From positions 1 through 64,000 of the forward strand of contig NZ_JAJPRF010000016.1 of NCBI RefSeq assembly GCF_021206925.1: a DNA stretch of 64,000 nt, given 5' to 3'. Positions 41,622 to 49,232 of the stretch are shown in pieces. Position 1 is the first letter of the stretch. The number at the start of each line of letters is the position of its first letter. The translations under genes were made by a program, and so were the position numbers. The notes beneath the pieces were generated by a model, which was not told the DNA's origin, did not search any database, and saw nothing but the letters and a program-made list of their open reading frames with translations. The DNA is from Rhodoflexus caldus. Lineage in GTDB: Bacteria > Bacteroidota > Bacteroidia > Cytophagales > Thermoflexibacteraceae.

Positions 41622-44042
41622 ATGTGCAACATGATTCGCCGCTGCTTATTGCTTATAATTATTTGTTCTACCGTGATGAGTTGTACGGGTGTGCGCTACT
41701 TGCAGGAAGGAGAGCAATTGCTATACACGCAAATTATCAAAGGCAATCGGCAGGTTGCCACCGATGAACTGGAAGCCTTTTACAGGCAGCGCCCCAATCG
41801 CAAACTGTTGCTCTTTGCTTTTTCGCCCTATGTAATTGCCTATTATGAAGGCAAAAAGCCCTACGAGCGCAAACTGCCCGAAAAGCAGGCGGAGTTGGCA
41901 AAACGGGAAAGCTATTACGAGCAACTTTTACAGGATACGACATTGGATTTCAGGCAAGAGCGGAAAATTTTGGCCAAACGTGATAAGGAATTAGGCAAAC
42001 TTCGCCGTTGGATAGACGAAGGCAACTGGCTCATGCGCTCCGTTGGCGAAAAGCCCGTCATTTTTGATTCTGCACTGATGTACCGCACTGCCCAACAAAT
42101 GCAATTGGCCATCCGGCAGCGCGGTTTTTTTGCCGCACAGGTAAAGCCATCATACCACATCAAAAAACGTTTGGCAACCGTTACCTATCAGGTAACAGAG
42201 GGAGCCGCGCATACGATTAACCGCATTTTTTACAGCAGCAGCGACTCTGTATTGCTTAAAATTGTTCGTCAGGATACGCTCAACAGCCTGCTGCGAAGCA
42301 ATATGCGCTACGACGAGGGGGTATTCGCACAGGAACGCGACCGCATTACCCGCCACCTGCGCAACAACGGCTACTATGAGTTTACCCGCGACTTCATTTT
42401 TTTTGACGTAGATACCCTAATCGGCAAGCCGCGCCGTGCCGATTTGCGCGTTACCATAGAGACCATTGATGAAAAAAACCCGCATCGGCAGTTTGCAATT
42501 GGTCAGGTTGAAATCATTACAGACGTAAACACGGAAAGCGAGCGGCCTGCGCGTGATACGCTGAATTACAAAGGCTTGCGCATCGTTTCTTTCAATACGG
42601 AGCGTTATTCCCCCAAACTATTAGAAGACCGCATTCGGTTGAAACCTTTTCAGTTAAGCAGCCAGGCCAATGCAGAAGAAACCCAGCGGGCATTGGCAGG
42701 GCTGGATATGTTCAAGTTTGTCAATATTGCACAAGACACAAGCGGCGGCATACTGAACCCTCGCATTTTTGTAAGCCCCCTGCCCATCAATGAGGTCAGT
42801 TTGGAAGGAGGCTTGAACGTAGCACAAGCACTACCCGGCCCGTTTTTCAGTGCTTCGTGGCGCAACCGCAATATTTTCCACGGTTGCGAAATCATCGAGT
42901 TTCGGGCGCGGGGCTCTTTGGAAGCGCAAGGCAGCGCCGCAGAGGTGCAAAATACCTACAACTCGCAAGAACTCAGCCTGAACGCAAGTATCAGTTTCCC
43001 CAAATTGATTTTTCCCATCAGTTTGGACAAAAAACGCGCTTTGAACATTTTTTCTCCAAAAACAAAGCTCACTACGGGCTATACCTTTATCAGAAGGCCG
43101 GAGTATGACCGCTTGAATTTCCAGTCCACCTTCAACTACGAATGGACAAACCTGCGCGACAAACAGTTTACACTGACCCCCTTAGACCTGACCATTGTCA
43201 ATACACCGCGCTATCAAGACGCTTTTATTGAGTACCTGTTGCAATTGGCAGCCGGGGGCAACACCTTATTGCGCAGTTTCAGCAGGCTTCTTGTGTCAAG
43301 TATTTCGGCCAATTTTGTTTATTCCGACACCAAAAGACAGGATGCCGTTTATGTCAGGCTATTTGGAGAGTCGGGAGGCACTACGCTTAACTTTTTGAGC
43401 GACAAATTTTTGCGGAGCAGCAGCACCATTTTCGGGCTGGAATATTTTCGGTTTTTTAAGCTCAATGCCGAAGGCCGCTACTACTTGCCCCTGAGCAAAG
43501 AAACTACGCTTGCCATGCGTGCCAATCTGGGAGTTGCGAACCCTTACGGCAAAACCGAAGATGCACGCAGCACGGTATTGCCCTACGAAAAATACTTTTT
43601 CACGGGTGGCAGCAACAGCATACGTGCTTGGCGACCGCGCCGCCTCGGGCCGGGCAGCTATACCCCACCTTTCAATGAAAACACCGGCCTTTTTGACCTC
43701 CGTTTTGAACAACCCGGCGAGCTTTTGCTGGAAATGAACATGGAACTGCGCACCAAACTGTTCAGTTTTGTCAATGGCGCATTGTTTATTGATGCAGGCA
43801 ATGTGTGGATGCTCACGCCCGATTCGCGCCCCGGCTCCGACTTCAAACTGAACCGATTTGTACAGGAGATAGCCGTTGGAACAGGGGCAGGTTTGCGCAT
43901 GGATTTTTCCATCGTGATTTTGCGTTTTGACATAGGCCTGCGCGTTTGGGACCCCGCCTTCCCGCTGCAACAGCGCTTCGTATTAGGCCGCGAAGCCTTC
44001 CGAAACCCTACCTTTAACGTGGGCATCGGCTATCCGTTCTGA
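41622..44042 (+). CDS. tamL: TamL-like outer-membrane assembly lipoprotein (Omp85/BamA-TamA family)
   Basis: 806 residues. A lipoprotein signal (LLLIIICSTVMSC) gives lipidation at the Cys around residue 21; the start may be the ATG at 41622 or 41631. POTRA-type repeats cover roughly 30-410, and an Omp85 beta-barrel about 415-806. The barrel includes GGSNSIRAWRPRRLGPG, the conserved barrel-loop motif of BamA/TamA proteins, and ends with the aromatic C-terminus GIGYPF. This lipidated form is the TamL found in Bacteroidota. A tamB gene, usually its neighbour, is not present here. Confidence 0.92.
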   Translation: MCNMIRRCLLLIIICSTVMSCTGVRYLQEGEQLLYTQIIKGNRQVATDELEAFYRQRPNRKLLLFAFSPYVIAYYEGKKPYERKLPEKQAELAKRESYYEQLLQDTTLDFRQERKILAKRDKELGKLRRWIDEGNWLMRSVGEKPVIFDSALMYRTAQQMQLAIRQRGFFAAQVKPSYHIKKRLATVTYQVTEGAAHTINRIFYSSSDSVLLKIVRQDTLNSLLRSNMRYDEGVFAQERDRITRHLRNNGYYEFTRDFIFFDVDTLIGKPRRADLRVTIETIDEKNPHRQFAIGQVEIITDVNTESERPARDTLNYKGLRIVSFNTERYSPKLLEDRIRLKPFQLSSQANAEETQRALAGLDMFKFVNIAQDTSGGILNPRIFVSPLPINEVSLEGGLNVAQALPGPFFSASWRNRNIFHGCEIIEFRARGSLEAQGSAAEVQNTYNSQELSLNASISFPKLIFPISLDKKRALNIFSPKTKLTTGYTFIRRPEYDRLNFQSTFNYEWTNLRDKQFTLTPLDLTIVNTPRYQDAFIEYLLQLAAGGNTLLRSFSRLLVSSISANFVYSDTKRQDAVYVRLFGESGGTTLNFLSDKFLRSSSTIFGLEYFRFFKLNAEGRYYLPLSKETTLAMRANLGVANPYGKTEDARSTVLPYEKYFFTGGSNSIRAWRPRRLGPGSYTPPFNENTGLFDLRFEQPGELLLEMNMELRTKLFSFVNGALFIDAGNVWMLTPDSRPGSDFKLNRFVQEIAVGTGAGLRMDFSIVILRFDIGLRVWDPAFPLQQRFVLGREAFRNPTFNVGIGYPF

Positions 44043-44065
44043 TGCTTGGGGACATAAAAACTGCA

Positions 44066-44090
44066 CCTGTCGGAGGTTTTCTCCAACAGG
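44066..44090 (+). terminator. Possible hairpin after tamL
   Basis: CCTGTCGGAG and CTCCAACAGG pair with one mismatch around a 5-nt loop. No T-run follows, so this is a weak terminator candidate. Confidence 0.3.
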
Positions 44091-44221
44091 CACATGCTAA
44101 AAAATCCGACATAAAATGCCGCAATGATAAGTGAGCGAGCAGTTTTTTAAAGCGTACTCCGCAATTGAGCCTTTGCGAAAGCTGCGGTAAAAAGTTAAGC
44201 TCTCATGTGATTACTGACTCA

Positions 44222-45517
44222 TTACAGCAGTTTGGTAATGCCCGGTACCGCCATAGGGGCAGGCAGGGTTTGCCCCCATTGCAAATTGTCGGGTACTAAC
44301 ACTTCTTTTGATGCCCACGCCTCTTCCCATGTAATGGTTTGGCCGGTGTAGGCCACCATCCGCCCGATGAGTGCCAGCATGGTGCTTTGCGTCATCCATT
44401 CGCCGTCGTTGATGGGTTGCCCTTTGCGAATGGAAGCAAAAAGTTCATCATGCTCGGTTTGGTACATGTCATTTTTATCGCCACGATATTCCCAAGGCTG
44501 CCCTTCATGCGGTGTGATAATGTGTTTACTCTTCATACAGTCAATCAGCGCATGGCCTTTGGTTCCTGAAACCTCAACCAGATAGCTGTTGGAACATCCC
44601 GACTGCTTGCGGCTGTAATGATAACCTTTTACACCGTTTTCGTACTCATACACAATGGCGAAATGGTCAAAAATATTGCCTAATTCTTTGCCTGTATTAA
44701 CCTGCCGTCCGCCTGTTCCGAATACCCGAACGGGTGGTTTATCGCCCAGCGCCCAACTCATCATATCAAGGCTGTGAACGGCCTGTTCGGCAATGGAATC
44801 ACCTGAAAGCCAAGTATAATGCGGCCAGTTGCGCAATACAAACTCCGCATCGCTCCACTCGTTCTTGCGGTCTTTTTGCCATGCCGGGCCTGTATTGTAA
44901 GTGTTCAGAATAGAGGTTACTTTACCGATTTCGCCGTTCACGATTTTTGAGAAAATGGCACGTTTAGGGAAATCGTAGCGCCAGCAAAATCCTGAAACGA
45001 CTGCCAATTTTTTTTCACGTGCTTTGCGGGCAGCATCCAATACTCGCTTTAACCCCGGCACATCTACCGCCATCGGTTTTTCGGTGAAAATATGTTTGCC
45101 TGCCGCCACAGCCTCCTCCATGTGCTGCGGGCGAAAAGCAGGCGGAGAGGCTAAAATAACCACGTCCACACCTGAATTGAGCAGTTTACGGTAGGCATCT
45201 AACCCTACAAAGCGTTGTGTTTTAGGTACTTGTACTTTATCACCGTGCTTGGCCGCAAGATTTTTGTAAGACTCTTCCAAATGGTCTGCAAAAATATCTG
45301 CCATAGCTACCAGCACCGTGTTTTTATCTGCTTTAAGGGCTTGGCTTGCAGCGCCGGTTCCGCGTCCGCCACAACCTACCAACCCTACACGCAGGGTATC
45401 GCTGTTGGGGCTAAATCCTTGAACTGTCCAAGGAATAGTCGCCGCACCTACCGTCAGCAGACCTGCCGACTTTAAAAAATCCCTTCTGGATTCATCAAAC
45501 ATTGCATTGTCCATCAT
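44222..45517 (-). CDS. Gfo/Idh/MocA family oxidoreductase with Tat-type signal
   Basis: 431 residues. The start DESRRDFLKSAGLLTVGAAT is a twin-arginine signal, so the enzyme is probably exported. The NAD(P)-binding fold follows (LRVGLVGCGGRGTGAASQAL). EKPMAVDVPGLKRVLDAAR is the EKP motif typical of the family. Members often act on sugars or sugar acids, with possible metal-independent glycosidase or dehydrogenase activity; the substrate is unknown here. It is divergent from the stress-protein gene, sharing the region that holds the site at 45554. Confidence 0.92.
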   Translation of the reverse strand: MMDNAMFDESRRDFLKSAGLLTVGAATIPWTVQGFSPNSDTLRVGLVGCGGRGTGAASQALKADKNTVLVAMADIFADHLEESYKNLAAKHGDKVQVPKTQRFVGLDAYRKLLNSGVDVVILASPPAFRPQHMEEAVAAGKHIFTEKPMAVDVPGLKRVLDAARKAREKKLAVVSGFCWRYDFPKRAIFSKIVNGEIGKVTSILNTYNTGPAWQKDRKNEWSDAEFVLRNWPHYTWLSGDSIAEQAVHSLDMMSWALGDKPPVRVFGTGGRQVNTGKELGNIFDHFAIVYEYENGVKGYHYSRKQSGCSNSYLVEVSGTKGHALIDCMKSKHIITPHEGQPWEYRGDKNDMYQTEHDELFASIRKGQPINDGEWMTQSTMLALIGRMVAYTGQTITWEEAWASKEVLVPDNLQWGQTLPAPMAVPGITKLL

Positions 45518-45553
45518 ATTTACCGGATTGATTTTCCGAAATTTAGCAAAATG

Positions 45554-45567
45554 ATGACGAAAGTCAT
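45554..45567. promoter_or_regulatory. Candidate Crp/Fnr operator upstream of the stress-protein gene
   Basis: ATGAC-GAAA-GTCAT is a perfect inverted repeat, equivalently ATGA-N6-TCAT. Its centre is about 43 bp before the transcription start predicted from the -7 box at 45591, close to the usual activator position of Crp/Fnr proteins. Confidence 0.5.
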
Positions 45568-45590
45568 TAAATTGATGCAGATTGTATGTT

Positions 45591-45598
45591 TATCTTTG
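45591..45598 (+). promoter_or_regulatory. -7 box for the universal stress protein gene
   Basis: TATCTTTG fits TAnnTTTG and ends 29 nt before the ATG at 45628. It lies downstream of an ATG at 45586, arguing against that longer start. Confidence 0.6.
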
Positions 45599-45627
45599 GT
45601 TTCACAAACATTCTTCTACCGATAGCC

Positions 45628-46530
45628 ATGAATATCCTGCAAACAAATACCAACGCGTCTGCCGCTAATGCCACTCAGGAACGCACGCAAATAATTGTCC
45701 CCATTGATTTCTCCGAAAACTCATTGGCCGCATTGGATTATGCCGTAGCCATTGCCGCCAAAGTCGGTGCCGAAATCACCTTGTATCATGGTTTTTATGT
45801 AATGACAGAGGTGCAGTTTGCCACCATAGACCCGAGCTATCTGAACATGCAGATAGACAATCAGGAGCTTTACTGGAATGAGCGTTTGGAAGGATTAAAA
45901 GAAAAACTCAGCGATAAAAAATATGCTGACGGCACGCCTGTTTCGGTAAAAGTATTGGTCAAAATGGGCTTAGTGGCCGATGATGTCGGTGAAATGGTGC
46001 GTCGCGGCGAATATCAGTTGGTAGTTATGGGCACAAAAGGTGCAAGCGGTTTAGAGCGAATAGTACTGGGTTCTATTGCCGGAGCAGTAGCCGACCAAGT
46101 AACCTGCCCTATTCTGATTGTGCCGCAAAAAGCAGTTTACAACGGCTTGCGCAACGTTGTGTATGCTACTGATTTTGACCGCACCGACACAGCAGTAATA
46201 GACGGCCTTTTGGAGTTTTGTCAATTGTTTGACGGCAAACTTACTTGCCTGCACATCACTACCGACAGCAGCCGTGCCGAATCGGACAAGTTGCTGTTAG
46301 ACACTTTGAAAGATACTTATTGGCACGTATCGACAGCCAATATAGGTTTTGTATTGCAAACAGCAGACACCGCCACCAGTGGTATTCGCCGCTATATCCA
46401 CGACAATCCGACCGATATGTTGGTACTGCTTAACCAGCAGCGCAGTTTTATTGAGCGCATTTTTGACCCAAGTGTCAGCAAGGAGTTTGCTTTTACGTCC
46501 GATATTCCGCTGTTGATTCTAAAAAAATAA
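45628..46530 (+). CDS. Tandem universal stress protein
   Basis: 300 residues from the ATG at 45628. Two Usp domains: the first has IIVPIDFSENSLAALDYAVA near its start and VVMGTKGASGLERIVLGSIA as the nucleotide-binding signature; the second (about 155-300) is divergent and lacks that G-x-x-G signature. Such proteins are induced by starvation or low oxygen in many bacteria. It has its own -7 box and a candidate Crp/Fnr site. The Crp/Fnr regulator gene begins 58 nt downstream. Confidence 0.9.
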   Translation: MNILQTNTNASAANATQERTQIIVPIDFSENSLAALDYAVAIAAKVGAEITLYHGFYVMTEVQFATIDPSYLNMQIDNQELYWNERLEGLKEKLSDKKYADGTPVSVKVLVKMGLVADDVGEMVRRGEYQLVVMGTKGASGLERIVLGSIAGAVADQVTCPILIVPQKAVYNGLRNVVYATDFDRTDTAVIDGLLEFCQLFDGKLTCLHITTDSSRAESDKLLLDTLKDTYWHVSTANIGFVLQTADTATSGIRRYIHDNPTDMLVLLNQQRSFIERIFDPSVSKEFAFTSDIPLLILKK

Positions 46531-46553
46531 GCATAATTTTTTTCGTGATTTTG

Positions 46554-46561
46554 TATATTTG
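46554..46561 (+). promoter_or_regulatory. -7 box for the Crp/Fnr gene
   Basis: TATATTTG fits TAnnTTTG and ends 27 nt before the ATG at 46589, so the regulator may have its own promoter besides readthrough from the stress-protein gene. Confidence 0.55.
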
Positions 46562-46588
46562 AAACAACAAACTTCAAAGTGCAAAATC

Positions 46589-47281
46589 ATGAAATCAGCA
46601 GTTCCTGTTTGCCGTAATTGCAAAAGTAGAGGGCAATCATTGTTCAGTTTTTGCCAAATAACTGAAACTGAACAGATTAACTCTACTAAATCTACTCAAA
46701 CTTTCCGTAAAGGAGACCATATTTTCCTTGAAAACGGCGTACCGGCCGCGCTTTATTGTATCAACAGCGGTACAGTAAAAATCAGCAAATTAAGTTCCAA
46801 CGGGAAAGAGCAAATCATGCGCATAGCACAGGAAGGTAATTTCTTGGGGTATCGTTCGCTGATACTGAAAAGCCGCTATACCTATTCGGCTGTTGCCTTA
46901 GAAGAGTGCAGGGTTTGCGTGATTCCCAAAGCAGATTTCTTTGCTTTGCTGCGAAACAATAACGATTTCTATCAGGCACTGATGGAGATGATATGCAGAG
47001 AGGCAGATGAAGCAGAAGCCAAATTGAGTGATTTAGCGCACAAACCTGTACGCAGCCGCATTGCCGAAGCCTTGTTGCTACTGGCCAACTCCTCCACCGA
47101 TGAGGAACACGCCATCTCTTTAACCAGAGAAGACTTGGCGAGTTTTGTTGGTACAGTAAAAGAAACGGCGATTCGTGTTATTTCAGAGTTGCGCGATGCC
47201 AATATTATCAGCATTGATAAGCGAAAGATTCGCATTCTCAATCCGCAAATGCTGATACACATCAGCAACGTGTATGATTAA
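46589..47281 (+). CDS. Crp/Fnr-family transcription regulator
   Basis: 230 residues from the ATG at 46589. A Cys-rich N-terminus (CRNCKSRGQSLFSFC) precedes the cyclic-nucleotide-binding-type sensor domain (FRKGDHIFLENGVPAALYCI). A C-terminal winged helix follows, with the recognition segment SLTREDLASFVGTVKETAIRV. The CxxC plus further Cys near residues 22 and 60 could hold an iron-sulfur cluster as in Fnr, but the four ligands cannot be assigned with certainty. It follows the stress-protein gene and probably regulates low-oxygen or redox-related genes. Confidence 0.92.
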   Translation: MKSAVPVCRNCKSRGQSLFSFCQITETEQINSTKSTQTFRKGDHIFLENGVPAALYCINSGTVKISKLSSNGKEQIMRIAQEGNFLGYRSLILKSRYTYSAVALEECRVCVIPKADFFALLRNNNDFYQALMEMICREADEAEAKLSDLAHKPVRSRIAEALLLLANSSTDEEHAISLTREDLASFVGTVKETAIRVISELRDANIISIDKRKIRILNPQMLIHISNVYD

Positions 47282-47312
47282 AAAGTAAGCAAATTTTTAC
47301 ATTCTTTTTAAT

Positions 47313-47382
47313 GCGGATAATACGGGTTACGCAGATGCATTCGCATTGTATGCTATAATTGTCGTTCATCCGTGTTATCCGC
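47313..47382. repeat. Inverted repeat with a long spacer
   Basis: GCGGATAATACGG (47313-47325) and CCGTGTTATCCGC (47370-47382) are reverse complements with one mismatch, 44 bases apart. It lies between the convergent Crp/Fnr and BatC-like genes. The sequence resembles the GCGGAT..CGGATTAC-type repeats scattered in many Bacteroidota intergenic regions. Confidence 0.6.
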
Positions 47383-47439
47383 CAAAATCCTCACACTCAC
47401 GCGATACACGTTTAATCATCCAACTGTTTAACAATGTGT

Positions 47440-48234
47440 TTACCAGTCGGGTTTGCTGCGGTCGGTGCGGCGGCTTGGCTGTCGTTGCATTTGTTGCAGG
47501 TACTGCACTTCATTGTTGCGAATAGCATCCAGCATGGCCTTTGCCTGTTCTTCCGTCATTTTAATCTGTTCTAACTTTTTGCTGCGCAATTTGCTGTTGC
47601 TACTCTTGTCTTCCATTTTTCCTTGCTCAGAGCTTTGCTCATCCTGCTCGCCGCTTTGTGCATTTTCTTTGCTTTGCTGCCCTCTCTGCTGCTGTTGTTG
47701 CTTATCGGCATTTTGCTGCTGTTGCTGCTGATTTTTATTTTGTTGCGATTGGTCAGCGTTGTTCTGTTCGCTTTGCCCTTGTTGCTGTTGTTTTTTTATC
47801 AGCAAAGCGTACACAACTTCATAATTATAGCGCGCAGCCTGATTGCCGGGCGAGGCGCGCAAACTGTTGCGCAGGTATTTAAGCGCATCTTCCAATTGCC
47901 CGCTTTGTGCTTTTATGACGGCTGCTTGTTGGTAAGCCACAGTCTGAACGGCTTTATCGCCTGTTTTTGCGGCTTGCTCATACTGTATCAATGCCATAGA
48001 CATTTCGCCGGCATTGAAATAAGCATGTGCCAGATTCAACAATACAGCAGGTTCTTTTACTTGATACGTATCTGTCAATTGCTTATACTTGTTGATGGCT
48101 ACATTCCAAAATTTGTTGCGAAAAGCAGCTTCTGCCTCGCGTTTCAACTGATTGATGGCGGCAATATCGCCTATGTCGGCAAATGCGGTTGTCGTTATCA
48201 GTAAGAGTAAGCCCAACAAAAGCCTTCTTATCAT
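47440..48234 (-). CDS. BatC-like TPR protein
   Basis: 264 residues from the ATG at 48234, which gives a signal peptide (LLLGLLLLITTTAFA). TPR-type helices (about 25-145), including EPAVLLNLAHAYFNAGEMSM, lead to a YNYEVVYALL motif. A highly Gln/Asn/Glu-rich linker (about 150-215) follows, and a short C-terminal domain has MLDAIRNNEVQYLQQM and ends DW. This architecture matches BatC-type proteins of the Bat (aerotolerance) clusters of Bacteroidota. The usual batA, batB, batD and batE neighbours are absent. Confidence 0.8.
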   Translation of the reverse strand: MIRRLLLGLLLLITTTAFADIGDIAAINQLKREAEAAFRNKFWNVAINKYKQLTDTYQVKEPAVLLNLAHAYFNAGEMSMALIQYEQAAKTGDKAVQTVAYQQAAVIKAQSGQLEDALKYLRNSLRASPGNQAARYNYEVVYALLIKKQQQQGQSEQNNADQSQQNKNQQQQQQNADKQQQQQRGQQSKENAQSGEQDEQSSEQGKMEDKSSNSKLRSKKLEQIKMTEEQAKAMLDAIRNNEVQYLQQMQRQPSRRTDRSKPDW

Positions 48235-48329
48235 ATCCGTGTGATTAGATAATGCGAATGTACTAAATTTTAAGGGAGTAGCTTTGTGCATGCGGCAAAC
48301 ATTATGCCGCTACAAACAGATATTGAGGT

Positions 48330-49232
48330 ATGTTAAAAATCGCATGGTCGTCCGTTTATCATCACCCGCTGCCGGAGGGACACCGCTTCCCGATGGAGAA
48401 ATACACACTGTTGCCCGAACAACTTTTATACGAAGGAACTGCCAATCATGATAATTTTTTTGCCCCGTCGCCTGCCTGCGAAGCGGATATTTTGGCAAGC
48501 CACGATGCGGAATGGTGGCAAAAACTGAAAACACAGCAACTTTCGGCAAGTGAAGTGCGCCGAACCGGTTTCCCGCTATCGGAAAGTTTGGTACAGCGCG
48601 AAGTAGTCATTTTGCAGGGAACTATTCAGGCGGCACTTTTTGCCTTGCAATATGGCATTGCCATGAATATTGCCGGGGGCACACACCATGCTTTTACTAA
48701 TCGCGGCGAAGGTTTTTGCCTGCTGAACGATGTGGCCGTAGGGGCACATTACCTGCTCAACCGACAGTTGGCAAAGCGTATTCTAATGGTGGATTTGGAC
48801 GTGCATCAGGGCAATGGCACCGCACAGATTTTTGCAGGCGACGACCGCGTGTTTACTTTCAGTATGCACGGGGAAAAAAATTATCCGCTGCAAAAAGAAC
48901 AATCCGACCTTGATATTGGCCTGCCTGATGGGACAGACGACAGTTTATATCTGAAAACTTTGTACGAGACGCTGCCCCGCCTGATAGATACCGTACAACC
49001 GGACTTCATTTTTTACATTGCCGGCGCAGATATTTTGGCAACCGATAAGTTGGGCAAACTTGCCGTAAGTCGGCAAGGCTGCAAGGAGCGCGACCGATTT
49101 GTGCTGCAAACTTGTAAAGACAATCGCATACCCGTAGCCGTAAGTATGGGGGGCGGCTATTCGCCACGAATTGCCGACATCATTGAGGCGCACAGCAATA
49201 CTTACAGGCTGGCACAGGAAATTTTCTTTTAG
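48330..49232 (+). CDS. Histone-deacetylase-family hydrolase
   Basis: 300 residues, the size of bacterial single-domain members. The zinc site and catalytic residues are visible: the His pair in IAGGTHHAFTNRGEGFC, the metal ligands in MVDLDVHQGNGTAQI, and the GADILATDKLGKLAVS segment bearing the last Asp. Bacterial relatives deacetylate acetylpolyamines, small acetylated compounds or acetoin-pathway proteins; the substrate is not indicated. The gene is divergent from the BatC-like gene and ends directly at the stop of the phosphatase gene (no gap). Confidence 0.93.
   Translation: MLKIAWSSVYHHPLPEGHRFPMEKYTLLPEQLLYEGTANHDNFFAPSPACEADILASHDAEWWQKLKTQQLSASEVRRTGFPLSESLVQREVVILQGTIQAALFALQYGIAMNIAGGTHHAFTNRGEGFCLLNDVAVGAHYLLNRQLAKRILMVDLDVHQGNGTAQIFAGDDRVFTFSMHGEKNYPLQKEQSDLDIGLPDGTDDSLYLKTLYETLPRLIDTVQPDFIFYIAGADILATDKLGKLAVSRQGCKERDRFVLQTCKDNRIPVAVSMGGGYSPRIADIIEAHSNTYRLAQEIFF

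Noticed and set aside
47623-48204. 193-residue plus-strand frame rich in Leu opposite the BatC-like gene
   Set aside because: The Leu/Cys runs are the complement of the Gln-rich linker of the real minus-strand gene.
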